The notes: generated by a model from the letters alone, not told the origin. Shown: positions 17,318 through 26,005, numbered from the stretch's first letter. The stretch is 64,000 bases of DNA from a candidate division FCPU426 bacterium (GCA_027366525.1 DAHXKG010000004.1:124001-188000); one strand, 5' to 3'. Translations and numbers: made by a program.

Positions 17318-18343
17318 ATGACAACTTTGGATAAAAGTCACGTTACGGTAGTGACCGTAACGTATGGTCATCGCCAGAATTATTTGGAACTGGTTATTCA
17401 ATCGATTTTGAATCAAGGCATTTCCAGTATTGTTTTAGTTGCTAATGGAGTCTCGTGGGATATTGAATCTTGGGTACGACTATTTGGCACGTCGATTCAC
17501 TTAGTTATGTTATCTCAAAATAAGGGATCGGCTGGGGGATTTGCCGTAGGGATTCAAGCCGCGACTCAACTACCACCACCACTCATATGGCTCTTGGATG
17601 ATGATAATCAACCGTGCGAGGGAAGCCTAGACAAGCTGTTAAAAGCCTATGCGCAACTGACCAATCGCCATTCTCAAAAAGAATTGGCTGTTTTTGGATT
17701 CAGAAAAAAATGGTATAACGACCGAACGGACTTTCAAAAAATAATATTACAAGAGCGTCCCTCAAGTTTTTTGAGATTTCATATTTTGGATATTCCTAAT
17801 AAAATTCGAAATCGCACGCCTTGGAAGAAAAAAATTCAAACTGCCCTTCCAAATTATTTGGATCAACCTATAAAAATGAAGCATGTCCCATATGGTGGGC
17901 TCTTATTTCACCGGGATCTTCTTGCCTCAATTGGATTACCTCGAGAAGATTTTGTTCTTTATGTGGACGATGCAGAGTTTACGTATCGCATTACTCGCCA
18001 GGGAGGCGGTATTTATTGGATTACCGATGCAGAAATTGAAGATCTCGATTTTGCATATAAGGATGTAAGATATAAGAGTCCATTTTTCAAACACCTCCAT
18101 CCTCTTAATCCTCAAGACATCCTGCGGCGATACTATCTTCTTCGTAATTTTGCTTATTTTAATACGTATGATTTAAAAAATAATGTCTGGATCTATTTTT
18201 TGAATCAAAAAATTTATTTATTGATTCTTTGGATTTTGGCATTGAAGTATCATCGAATGGATCAATATCGACTTGTGCGCAAGGCCATTCAGGATGGATT
18301 GGATAAAAATATGGGAATTTCTCCAGATTACCCGCTTTCTTGA
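17318..18343 (+). CDS. GT2 galactofuranosyltransferase-like protein (paralog 3, tandem copy B)
   Basis: A 341-aa twin of the preceding gene, made by tandem duplication with an offset of 1152 bases. All catalytic segments are retained (NKGSAGGFAVGIQ, WLLDDDNQP, FVLYVDDAEFTYR), so neither copy looks decayed. The main difference is residues about 250-265, where this copy reads KDVRYKSPFF in place of DRSAIDGNQFF and has a three-residue insertion. Both copies have lysine-rich and hydrophobic carboxy termini that end in the same MGISPDYPL segment. Copies retained intact with a localised difference suggest separate roles, for example alternating linkages in a galactan, as known for paired GlfT enzymes. 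Confidence 0.82.
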   Translation: MTTLDKSHVTVVTVTYGHRQNYLELVIQSILNQGISSIVLVANGVSWDIESWVRLFGTSIHLVMLSQNKGSAGGFAVGIQAATQLPPPLIWLLDDDNQPCEGSLDKLLKAYAQLTNRHSQKELAVFGFRKKWYNDRTDFQKIILQERPSSFLRFHILDIPNKIRNRTPWKKKIQTALPNYLDQPIKMKHVPYGGLLFHRDLLASIGLPREDFVLYVDDAEFTYRITRQGGGIYWITDAEIEDLDFAYKDVRYKSPFFKHLHPLNPQDILRRYYLLRNFAYFNTYDLKNNVWIYFLNQKIYLLILWILALKYHRMDQYRLVRKAIQDGLDKNMGISPDYPLS

Positions 18344-18435
18344 GAGAGATTATTTTTTTGGCAAAGATTTCTTAATTGACGGTTGAAGGACTCTCCCTTA
18401 AAATCGTTTTAATAAGGAAGAGGAGTTGAGCAACC

Positions 18436-19665
18436 GTGCGATTTACGAAATGGTTATATTGGTTGACATTATTACTCGTTGGATTCTGGGGAACGCCTAT
18501 CTGGGCACAAAACTTGGGAGCATATTATTTAAATAAAGGGAATCTATATCTTCGGCGTGGAGATATTCAAGATGCTCTAAAATATTTTAGGACCTCAGTT
18601 GAAATCAATCCTTATAATGCGGTGGCTCGAGATAATTTAGGAAGAGTCTATGCAGAAAAAAACATGTTCGACAAGGCTATTCAGGAATTTAACAAGGCCC
18701 TTCAACTTCAACCTAATTTTGCGCAAGCGTATTCGAATCTTTCTTATGTATTTCTTCAAAAACGAATGTACGTTCAATCAACGGCATATGCACAACAAGC
18801 TTTAGCAATTGATCCTAACTTAGGAGCGGCCTATTATAATATTGGGTTGGATGATCTGAAACAAGGCAATCCACGAGCGGCTATACCTGAATTGCAACAA
18901 GCGCTTCGTTTACTGCCATCAAATGCGAAGGTGAATGCGGTGCTAGCTAAAGCCTATGCCTTATCCAATCATCCCGGACAATCATTCGCTTATTATTACC
19001 AATCTGCTCGCATGAATCCTTTGTCAGCCTATACGCGTGAAAAATTGGGAAATATTTATTTAAAGCGAGGGGAATATCATAAAGCGATGGCTCAATTTAA
19101 GGCGACCGCTTTTTTAAGTCCCAATAATATTCCAGTGCGTTATAAAATTGCAGCACTCTACAAGCGTGTTCGGAATTGGAAGGCAGCTCAACGGCAATAT
19201 TTGGATATTTTAAATATTGATCCCAAGCAAGCCTATGCGACTAAGCAAGTGGCTAAAATTTATGAACGTCAAGGATCGATTGGGAAAGCATTGACCTATT
19301 ATATGCGATATTTGAAATTAGAACCCCAAGATAAGGTAACGCAAGCCCATGTGAATCAACTTCGTAGACCTTTTGTTACCCATGAAGAACTCTTGAAACA
19401 AAAAAAATTTCAAGCACGGCTAAATGCTGCAGCGAAGAAAAAGAGGCTGTTGGCTTTGAATCCTTCGGTGACGCCAACAGGTGGGTTGGTTCCGTCAGTA
19501 CCTCATGTTAATGTTACTCCGACCACCACTCCATCGGCGAAACACCATCCAGCTCCGCCACATGTGATCGGGGGTACTTCGGCACCAGTTTCTCTCATTC
19601 CAGTCGGAACGCCGTCTCAAGCTAATACCGGGCCGATTCCAACACCGATTCCTGCTATTCCATAG
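18436..19665 (+). CDS. Exported TPR-repeat protein with Pro/Thr-rich tail
   Basis: A 409-aa protein with an amino-terminal signal peptide (hydrophobic LTLLLVGFWGTPIWA then Q) followed by about eight tetratricopeptide repeats, each with the usual spacing of small and aromatic residues, for example LGAYYLNKGNLYLRRGDIQD and AYSNLSYVFLQKRMYVQS. From about residue 330 it changes to a low-complexity tail rich in Pro, Thr, Val and Ser. TPR proteins of this kind often act as periplasmic or outer-membrane scaffolds for polysaccharide export (AlgK or PelB like). Its place at the end of the glycosyltransferase run supports that role, but it is an inference. The start is GTG at 18436. Confidence 0.8.
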   Translation: MRFTKWLYWLTLLLVGFWGTPIWAQNLGAYYLNKGNLYLRRGDIQDALKYFRTSVEINPYNAVARDNLGRVYAEKNMFDKAIQEFNKALQLQPNFAQAYSNLSYVFLQKRMYVQSTAYAQQALAIDPNLGAAYYNIGLDDLKQGNPRAAIPELQQALRLLPSNAKVNAVLAKAYALSNHPGQSFAYYYQSARMNPLSAYTREKLGNIYLKRGEYHKAMAQFKATAFLSPNNIPVRYKIAALYKRVRNWKAAQRQYLDILNIDPKQAYATKQVAKIYERQGSIGKALTYYMRYLKLEPQDKVTQAHVNQLRRPFVTHEELLKQKKFQARLNAAAKKKRLLALNPSVTPTGGLVPSVPHVNVTPTTTPSAKHHPAPPHVIGGTSAPVSLIPVGTPSQANTGPIPTPIPAIP

Positions 19666-19714
19666 CGCTGACTGAATCATTGGAATTATAAAAAACGGTT
19701 GAGAGCAAGATTCT

Positions 19715-19742
19715 TGATTTTCAAAAATCATTTTATTATTTT
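19715..19742 (+). terminator. Weak AT-rich intrinsic terminator
   Basis: A 6-bp stem TGATTT/AAATCA with a 4-nt loop is followed by a T-rich run (TTTTATTATTTT). It lies 50 bases after the TPR gene stop and just before the next glycosyltransferase. The stem is AT-only in its upper part, so termination may be partial. Confidence 0.4.
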
Positions 19743-19775
19743 AAGATCAAATTGAATTGTGGAGGAAGCCTCGAA

Positions 19776-20465
19776 GTGGATGTTGCTATAGTTTTGCCCA
19801 TTTATAATGAAGCTGTGACCTTAAGTCGTGTTTTTGAAAAATTACGAGAATTTTCAGACATAGATATCATCGTCATTGATGATGGCTCTACGGATACGAC
19901 TTCGATGTTGTTAGAAAAATTGTCTCCCAAAGTAGTGATTGCTCATCCCACCAATCTTGGGTATGGAAAAACCTTGATGGATGGATTTGAATATGTCATT
20001 AAGCATGGGTATCGTTACTGTATAACCATGGATTCGGATGATCAGCATGAACCCGCATTTATCCCGTGCTTTTTGGAAAAGCTTGAAAAATTTGATATTG
20101 TTTCGGGAAGTCGTTACTTGAATCCGCTATTATCTTTGGATCCCCCCCCAGAGGAGCGCGTAAAAATCAATCAAATCATAACGGAAAAACTTCGTGATAT
20201 TACTGGGTATGCAATTACGGATAGCTTTTGTGGATTCAAAGGGTATCGGATTGATGGATTGAAAAAAATGCAATTAACAGAAGTAAACTATGGGTTTCCA
20301 ATTCAAGTGTGGATCCAAGCATTTCGAGCTCATTTAACAGTGACAGAATGTGCGGTTCCTTTGATTTATCGCGATCATAGTCGAAATTTTAATAATCAAT
20401 TTTCAAATCGGGATGAGCGACTCCAGCATTATTTGGAAGTCTTGGAGCGGGAATTGAAAAAATAG
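19776..20465 (+). CDS. GT2 family glycosyltransferase (polyprenyl-phosphate mannosyltransferase-like)
   Basis: A soluble GT-A enzyme with AIVLPIYNEAVTL, VIDDGSTD, NLGYGKTLMDGF and the metal site MDSDDQHEP, close to DPM1-like synthases. DSFCGFKGYR in the second half is the equivalent of the CGFK segment seen in the gene at 2.1 kb, but the two are not near duplicates. An upstream TTG at 19752 would place the GGAGGA Shine-Dalgarno inside the coding region; GTG at 19776, nine bases after that motif, is the better start and gives a protein of 229 aa. It likely makes a lipid-linked monosaccharide donor for the polysaccharide or for protein glycosylation. Confidence 0.83.
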   Translation: MDVAIVLPIYNEAVTLSRVFEKLREFSDIDIIVIDDGSTDTTSMLLEKLSPKVVIAHPTNLGYGKTLMDGFEYVIKHGYRYCITMDSDDQHEPAFIPCFLEKLEKFDIVSGSRYLNPLLSLDPPPEERVKINQIITEKLRDITGYAITDSFCGFKGYRIDGLKKMQLTEVNYGFPIQVWIQAFRAHLTVTECAVPLIYRDHSRNFNNQFSNRDERLQHYLEVLERELKK

Positions 20466-20528
20466 TGAATTTAAATGCGATGGGATTTGAACTCATGAGA
20501 TTAATGCGCCATATCGAGTGTCCTTAGA

Positions 20529-22067
20529 ATGGAACGAAATATTCTTGAATTGAACCCGTCATTAAAGATGTGTCAATCACACATAATTGAAAATGGTCAA
20601 CGACTTGCGCACGAGTCCTTTTGTGGGCTGAATGTATCCCGGGTTCGTCAAGAATGCCATCTTTCAACGTCTGAATGGAACGTATCTTCAGGTCACCAAC
20701 CGACTCTTTTTCACCCCGGTATTTATGCCAAGTGCATTGCGGCGGGCGCCATTGCAGAATCCGTTTCTGGGAAGGCCGTTCATTACATTATTGATACGGA
20801 TTTACCTAAAGAGCATCGAACCTATATTCCAACGAATGCTTCTTCAGATCAAGTTTTGAAAATGCCTTTGGAATTAGAACATGAGATGTTTTGGGGTGAA
20901 ACTCCATATACATTTTTACCTAAATTTAATTTGAATACACTTTCTGATTTTTTTGAAAAGGCTCAAAATGATTCAGGGATATTATCTCAGGTTAAAAAAG
21001 GAGTTCAATTTTTCAAAGACGATATTTTGAAAAACATCGAGAGGTCTTCATCGTGGATTGGGTTTCATCAAAAAACTTTGGAACTGTTAGACCAGATAGT
21101 TCATCAGACCCGTCAATTTAAGCTTGGAACCGAGATGTGGCAACAGACCGCATTTTATATGTTTCTGGAATATTGGGTTCTGCATTTAGAGGAGTGGTTT
21201 GAAGCTTACAACCAAGCCTTGGATCAGTATCGTCAACGCGAACAGATTACCCATGCAGCGTCTCCGGTTCCAAATTTGAGAAAAATGGATGGGTGGATGG
21301 AAATTCCATTTTGGGGAGTGATGCATAACCAACAACGGTGTCATTTGTTTATCCAACGTGCGGGTGAAAAGTTTATGATGCAGGTGTTTGAAACGCAAGA
21401 AATGTTCCAGATCCAGAAAAAATCTTCCGTTTTGGAATGGCCTATTCCAGTGTGGCCCAAAGCCATGACCCAAACGTTATTTTTTAGACTTTATTTAACA
21501 GATTATTTTATCCACGGAACTGGAGGAAAACAGTATGAGGAGGTGAATGATATTTTTTTCCAATTGGTTTTTAAAAAACCACGGCTTCATTTCGGTGTTG
21601 CAACATCAACCCAAGAAATTGCTCCAGGTCAACTTGTGAAAGTTCAGGCACGCATGGAACAAACACGAAAAATGAGTGCGTGGTATCGACGATTAACCCA
21701 AAATCCAGAAGATTTGATTTTTTTAGCCGAAAAGTGGGGTCAGGAAGTTCCTCCGGTAATGGGGGCGCAATTAAGCGAGGTTTCGACACACCCTAGAGTT
21801 GTTGAATATGCATTTAAAAAAAAGCAAGAAGTTGATAAAATGAAGAACCCTGAATGGCGAAAACAAGCCGGGGAAAAAATTCGAGAATATAATCAAATTC
21901 TTCTTGATGAACTTAAAAACAGCTTAGCGATTTTGCACCATGAGTGCCAAGATTTAGAATTATTAATGCTCGAGCAGGATGCGTTTTCGTTTCGAGAATA
22001 TCCGTTTTTTTGCTATCCTCCAGAGGTCTTTGTAACGATGAAACAATATTTAAAGGAGAGGGCCTAG
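20529..22067 (+). CDS. Uncharacterised protein with distant BshC resemblance
   Basis: A 512-aa cytoplasmic protein that I do not recognise with certainty. The segment SSGHQPTLFHPGIYAKCIAA at about residues 55-75 resembles the TGQQ...LF.GP.Y...KA segment of BshC, the putative cysteine-adding enzyme of bacillithiol synthesis, and the length and helical carboxy-terminal half (AEKWGQEVP, then a long charged helix) also fit. Other BshC landmarks are not obvious. A function in thiol or amino-acid ligation is thus only a possibility. The gene ends one base before dut, so the two are very likely cotranscribed. No BshA or BshB homolog was identified nearby, although GT4 genes are abundant upstream. 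Confidence 0.45.
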   Translation: MERNILELNPSLKMCQSHIIENGQRLAHESFCGLNVSRVRQECHLSTSEWNVSSGHQPTLFHPGIYAKCIAAGAIAESVSGKAVHYIIDTDLPKEHRTYIPTNASSDQVLKMPLELEHEMFWGETPYTFLPKFNLNTLSDFFEKAQNDSGILSQVKKGVQFFKDDILKNIERSSSWIGFHQKTLELLDQIVHQTRQFKLGTEMWQQTAFYMFLEYWVLHLEEWFEAYNQALDQYRQREQITHAASPVPNLRKMDGWMEIPFWGVMHNQQRCHLFIQRAGEKFMMQVFETQEMFQIQKKSSVLEWPIPVWPKAMTQTLFFRLYLTDYFIHGTGGKQYEEVNDIFFQLVFKKPRLHFGVATSTQEIAPGQLVKVQARMEQTRKMSAWYRRLTQNPEDLIFLAEKWGQEVPPVMGAQLSEVSTHPRVVEYAFKKKQEVDKMKNPEWRKQAGEKIREYNQILLDELKNSLAILHHECQDLELLMLEQDAFSFREYPFFCYPPEVFVTMKQYLKERA

Positions 22068-22068
22068 C

Positions 22069-22518
22069 ATGGCGCAGCCCATTTTAGAAGTACAGATTTT
22101 ATCTGGTGATGAGGATCTGGGTCTTCCCGGTTATGCCACTGAAGGATCGGCAGGGTTGGATCTAAAGGCATCCTTGAAATCGCCAATGATTCTTCAGCCT
22201 GGAGAACGGGCGATTATTTCAACGGGATTAAAGTTAGCGATTCCGGAAGGATATGAAGGGTGCGTAAGACCTCGAAGTGGTCTTGCCGCCCAAAAAGGCA
22301 TAACCTTAACCAATGCTCCAGGCACTATTGATTCCGACTACCGGGGCGAAATCAAAATTTTATTGATAAACTTGGGCAAGGAAGCGGTAACTTTTCAGCG
22401 GGGAGATCGTATTGCACAATTAGTCATTACGCCCGTAGCCCGAGTTCAAATAGTACAGGTCCAACAATTAAATTCAACACACCGGGGTGAAGGTGGGTTA
22501 GGGCATACAGGAATTTAA
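22069..22518 (+). CDS. dut: Deoxyuridine 5'-triphosphate nucleotidohydrolase (dUTPase)
   Basis: A trimeric dUTPase that hydrolyses dUTP to dUMP and pyrophosphate, keeping uracil out of DNA and supplying dUMP for thymidylate. All five motifs are visible in 149 aa: GSAGLDLKA (I), PRSGLA (II), NAPGTIDSDYRGEI (III), GDRIAQLVI (IV) and the glycine-rich RGEGGLGHTG tail (V), where the usual aromatic in GGFGSTG is leucine and a histidine replaces serine. The start is ATG one base after the preceding stop. The GH5 gene follows with no gap, an odd operon neighbour. Confidence 0.96.
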   Translation: MAQPILEVQILSGDEDLGLPGYATEGSAGLDLKASLKSPMILQPGERAIISTGLKLAIPEGYEGCVRPRSGLAAQKGITLTNAPGTIDSDYRGEIKILLINLGKEAVTFQRGDRIAQLVITPVARVQIVQVQQLNSTHRGEGGLGHTGI

Positions 22519-23568
22519 ATGAAACCAAATTTACTTAGAGGATTTAATTTGGGCGGATGGTTGTCCCAATCTTCGCTTTCAGATCAGCATAGCAAGACCT
22601 TTATTACCGAACATGATTTTCAACAAATCGCGCATTGGGGATTTAACTCAATTCGGTTACCGATTGATAGCCAATGGATATTTGAAAACCAAGGAACAGG
22701 GCCAATATCACCCGTGCGTTTAGACCAACTCTGTGAATATTTAAGCTGGGCTCAAAAGGCCAACTTAATTGTTGTTTTGGATTTGCATGAAGTTCCCTGG
22801 CATTCCTTTGCTCAACCGAATATGCAGACCTTATTTAACCATGAAGTGAACATGAAACAATTTTGCCGTTTGTGGACGGAACTTGCAGCCAAGCTTCGAT
22901 TTTGGAAAGGCGAGATGTGGTTCGATATTTTAAATGAACCCACGGCGGAACAATCATCGGACTGGGGTCGAGTGGCACTTCAAGCGGTTCAGGCGATTCG
23001 CTCGGAAGATTCAGAACGTCCCATTGTGATTGAATCGACACTTTGGGGATCGGTTTTTAAGTTGGAAGATGTAGTGAATCAGGTTCAAGGCGATCGATTG
23101 ATTTATAGTTTTCATTTCTACGAACCAATGTGGGTGACCCATCAGCGAGCACCTTGGTGGAATGAAGGCGTCGGGTATCAAGAAATTGTACATTATCCGG
23201 GCTATCTTCCCAGGGTTCAGGAATATTTAAATCAACCCGGACTGACTTCCCAAGCTAAAAATAGACTTTCATTTGAAGGTTCGTGCGAATGGAATGCAAA
23301 GAGCTTGCGAATTTATTTTGAAGCTGTTGAAAAACTTCAAAAACAAGGTTATCCCCTTTATTGTGGTGAATTTGGAGTTTATGAAGGTGCCCCCAGATCC
23401 ACGCGACTTTTTTGGACGAAAGATGTAATTCAAATTTTTCAAGATCTTCAAATAGGCTGGTCTTACTGGACCTATAAATGGATGGATTTTGGAGTGGTGG
23501 CAAAGCAAGCTCAGGGGACACAAGATGGCTTTTTAGATCAAGAAATACTTCAAGTTTTGAGAGGCTAA
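22519..23568 (+). CDS. GH5-like glucanase without signal peptide
   Basis: A 349-aa TIM-barrel hydrolase with the exo-glucanase/cellulase pattern LLRGFNLGGWL at the amino terminus, FNSIRLPI, VVLDLHEVPW, the acid/base in FDILNEP near residue 139 and the nucleophile in YCGEFGVY near residue 284, plus a WSYWTYKW end segment. It starts directly with the barrel and has no signal peptide, unlike most GH5 enzymes, so it should be cytoplasmic unless exported by another route. It begins immediately after the dut stop and is followed two bases later by the lipoprotein gene. A role in turnover of an internal glucan or glycolipid is possible. Confidence 0.83.
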   Translation: MKPNLLRGFNLGGWLSQSSLSDQHSKTFITEHDFQQIAHWGFNSIRLPIDSQWIFENQGTGPISPVRLDQLCEYLSWAQKANLIVVLDLHEVPWHSFAQPNMQTLFNHEVNMKQFCRLWTELAAKLRFWKGEMWFDILNEPTAEQSSDWGRVALQAVQAIRSEDSERPIVIESTLWGSVFKLEDVVNQVQGDRLIYSFHFYEPMWVTHQRAPWWNEGVGYQEIVHYPGYLPRVQEYLNQPGLTSQAKNRLSFEGSCEWNAKSLRIYFEAVEKLQKQGYPLYCGEFGVYEGAPRSTRLFWTKDVIQIFQDLQIGWSYWTYKWMDFGVVAKQAQGTQDGFLDQEILQVLRG

Positions 23569-23569
23569 A

Positions 23570-25981
23570 ATGAAAATGGTTCGACGATCCAAAGTATCGA
23601 CGTGGGTTTTCACTTGCGGGTGGAGTTTAATGATAATAGGGACCTTAGGGGGATGTGCAACGGTTCAATCCTCAGGGGTTCCCATGGCGGCTCGTAAAAT
23701 ACCGACCGCTACCTTAGCGGTTAACCTGATGCCCATGGTTTCAGGGATGCAATATCAAAATGCAATTGCTCAAGCGGAATTAGTGCCTTTAGATGCGTCG
23801 ACATTATCGGTATACAAAACACTAGCCCAGTATGCATTTAATCATTTCAAATATTCAACGGCTTTGAATGATTATCAGCGAATTTTAGAAACGATTCCTC
23901 CAAGTTCTCAATTGGCACGATGTCAGTACATGGTGGGACAAATCAAGTATCTTCAAAAAAAATATTTTCACGCCATTTTGGATTTTCAAAAGGTTTGGAA
24001 TACTTATCCCGCAACATCATGGGCGCAAGCCTCGAAAAGTATGATTCAATTTATTTTGGAATATGATCTAAGTATAGGGCAACTTAAAAAATTCATACGG
24101 CGGTATCCCACCTCAATTTTTGTAGCCTCAGCCTTGTTTGATCAGGCAAAGCGGGAGATGGATGATAATCTAACTGCACTGGCAGAAAATGACTTTCAAG
24201 CGTTTATTATGCAATATCCGCAAAATCGCCAAGTGACGGTAGCCCAATTGCTTTTACAAACGCTTCAAGATCAGTCTCATGGTGTTGGACGAAAAATTGG
24301 GGTTTTGGTTCCTCTTTCAGGGTCTTTTGCTTTATTCGGACATTCAGTTTTAAATGGAATTCAATTAGCGCTGGATCAAGCCAATCAAAACCGTCTTCCG
24401 CAAAAAAAATGGGTTGCGGTAGTCGGGGATACGCAAGGCAGTTCAAAAGTAGCGGTTCATTTATTCAAAAAAATGATTAAGCAAGATAATATCAGTGCGC
24501 TTGTAGGTCCTATTTTAAGTAACACTATTTCAGCAGTTGCACCTTTGGCCAATCAACTTAAAATCGTCATGATGACCCCTTCCGCTATTCGGAGTGGTCT
24601 TTCAAAAATAGGTTCCTATATTTTTACCAATAGCATGACGGATGATATGCAGGGAGCGGCGATGGCTCAATTTGCGTTTCAGAAATTAAAATTAAATAAA
24701 TTCGCCATTTTAACTCCCAATGACGGCTATGGACTGATTTTATCGCATGCGTTTGAAAAAACAGTGGAGGCCTTAGGCGGAACCATTACGGCGTTTAAAA
24801 CTTATTCTCCATACGCCACGGATTTTCAAAGTCAGATTTTTCAATTAGGCGGCATCAGTCCATCTGAAAAAAAAGATCATCGACGTGAGAATGAAGCCAA
24901 TGAACAAGCGCTTTCGTACAACTTAAACTTGGATATTGAAAAAGCTTTGATCCGTTTAAAAATTCCAATCAATCCTCAATTATCGGTTGCCGTAATGCCC
25001 ATGGTGGAGGCTTCGTCAAATACCGAATGTCCCTCAATGGCTCAAACGATTACCGACGAAATTCAAAAAGATTTTCGCCACTTGGGGGTAAGTGGACTAC
25101 GACCTCGAAGTTTGGTTCAACAAGCCTTAACCATATTGCCCACAGAAGCTTCGGGTAATACTTTATTATCAACGGAAGCTTCCGGTAATACCATATTACC
25201 AACTGAAGCTTTAGGTAATACTCTATCTCCAACGGAGGCTTCCGGTAACACCTTGACGGTCACGAATCAAGAATGGCTTCAGGTGGCTAATCAACTCCAG
25301 GTTTCGCTTATGGTCACTGGCAAAGTTACCGAAGTGGATTCGGAGAGTCTTCCCAACATGGAGAGCAGCAATCCAATGTGGAATTATAAAATTACTCTTC
25401 ATTTTTGGGTTATAAAATCGGGTGCAACGGAGGGTTCTCAATTGCAACCGGCACTGACGGATCATCGGACATTGAGTCTTTATAAACCCGAAAATATGAT
25501 TCGCACTCCTATGAATTATCAGGCTTTATATTGTCCAGCACATACGTCGGAAATACCGCTTCTGATGCCGCAACTCCAATTTTATGGTCTTAATCCGATT
25601 GTCTTAGGTGGAAATTTGTGGAATAATCCAAAAATTTTAGAAAAAACAAGCGCCGCCCTCAATTCCTTAAAAGGGGTTTATTTTACGGCTGGATTTTTGA
25701 TTTCAAGTCAACAATCTTCGACGCAACAGTTTGTTAAAACCTATAAGAAGGAATTTGCGGCTTTGCCTGATTTATTAGCGGCGGAGTCATATGATGCAAC
25801 GAATTTACTTTTAAAAGCGATGTCGGGTTCAACCACATCTGAGGCTATTGATCAAAAGCTTTTACAGATTCAGAATTATCCAGGCGTGACCGGATTAACG
25901 ACATTTGACGGGAACGGAGATGCTCAAAAAGTGGTTCCCATTGTGCGATATCAAAATGGAATCGAACAACAAGTTCAATAA
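23570..25981 (+). CDS. LpoA-like lipoprotein: TPR region plus periplasmic-binding fold with inserted TolB/CsgG-like domain
   Basis: An 803-aa lipoprotein. The signal sequence ends in the lipobox LGGC with Cys29. Residues about 60-235 are helical repeats of TPR type. From about residue 240 a type I periplasmic-binding fold begins (KIGVLVPLSGSFALFG, ALVGPILSNT, ILTPNDGYG), the arrangement of LpoA, the activator of penicillin-binding protein 1A. The fold is interrupted at about residues 430-650 by a segment that resembles the TolB/CsgG/LpoB type domain (VAVMPMVEASSNT, TDEIQKDF, VSLMVTGKVTEV), which itself contains four decapeptide repeats. The binding fold resumes at about residue 655 (GLNPIVLGG) and runs to the end. 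It probably senses or regulates envelope synthesis; a branched-chain amino-acid type ligand role is the alternative. Confidence 0.75.
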   Translation: MKMVRRSKVSTWVFTCGWSLMIIGTLGGCATVQSSGVPMAARKIPTATLAVNLMPMVSGMQYQNAIAQAELVPLDASTLSVYKTLAQYAFNHFKYSTALNDYQRILETIPPSSQLARCQYMVGQIKYLQKKYFHAILDFQKVWNTYPATSWAQASKSMIQFILEYDLSIGQLKKFIRRYPTSIFVASALFDQAKREMDDNLTALAENDFQAFIMQYPQNRQVTVAQLLLQTLQDQSHGVGRKIGVLVPLSGSFALFGHSVLNGIQLALDQANQNRLPQKKWVAVVGDTQGSSKVAVHLFKKMIKQDNISALVGPILSNTISAVAPLANQLKIVMMTPSAIRSGLSKIGSYIFTNSMTDDMQGAAMAQFAFQKLKLNKFAILTPNDGYGLILSHAFEKTVEALGGTITAFKTYSPYATDFQSQIFQLGGISPSEKKDHRRENEANEQALSYNLNLDIEKALIRLKIPINPQLSVAVMPMVEASSNTECPSMAQTITDEIQKDFRHLGVSGLRPRSLVQQALTILPTEASGNTLLSTEASGNTILPTEALGNTLSPTEASGNTLTVTNQEWLQVANQLQVSLMVTGKVTEVDSESLPNMESSNPMWNYKITLHFWVIKSGATEGSQLQPALTDHRTLSLYKPENMIRTPMNYQALYCPAHTSEIPLLMPQLQFYGLNPIVLGGNLWNNPKILEKTSAALNSLKGVYFTAGFLISSQQSSTQQFVKTYKKEFAALPDLLAAESYDATNLLLKAMSGSTTSEAIDQKLLQIQNYPGVTGLTTFDGNGDAQKVVPIVRYQNGIEQQVQ
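25133..25252 (+). repeat. Four tandem 30-bp repeats encoding TEASGNT decapeptides
   Basis: Four consecutive 30-bp units encode ILPTEASGNT, LLSTEASGNT, ILPTEALGNT and LSPTEASGNT, residues 522-561 of the LpoA-like lipoprotein. The units vary at synonymous sites but keep the frame and the core GAAGCTTC-GGTAATAC pattern. They lie in the middle of the inserted TolB/CsgG-like domain and probably form a surface loop. Confidence 0.9.
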
Positions 25982-26005
25982 TTTAAATACTTAAGGAAAG
26001 TCAAG

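Larger units (their letters stand above)
16124..18427 (+). repeat. Direct tandem duplication, two units of about 1152 bp
   Basis: Unit A is roughly 16124-17275 and unit B 17276-18427. Similarity is not limited to the coding regions. The 40 bases before each start share CCAACA and the AAGGAG(A/T)TTAACTTG leader, and the tails after each stop share GATTATTTTTTTG, AAAGAT and GGTTGAAGG. The conserved flanks show that one whole cassette was duplicated. Near-identity is strongest between about 16377 and 16910 against 17529-18055, while the 5' third has many synonymous changes, as if the centre had been homogenised later. Confidence 0.85.
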
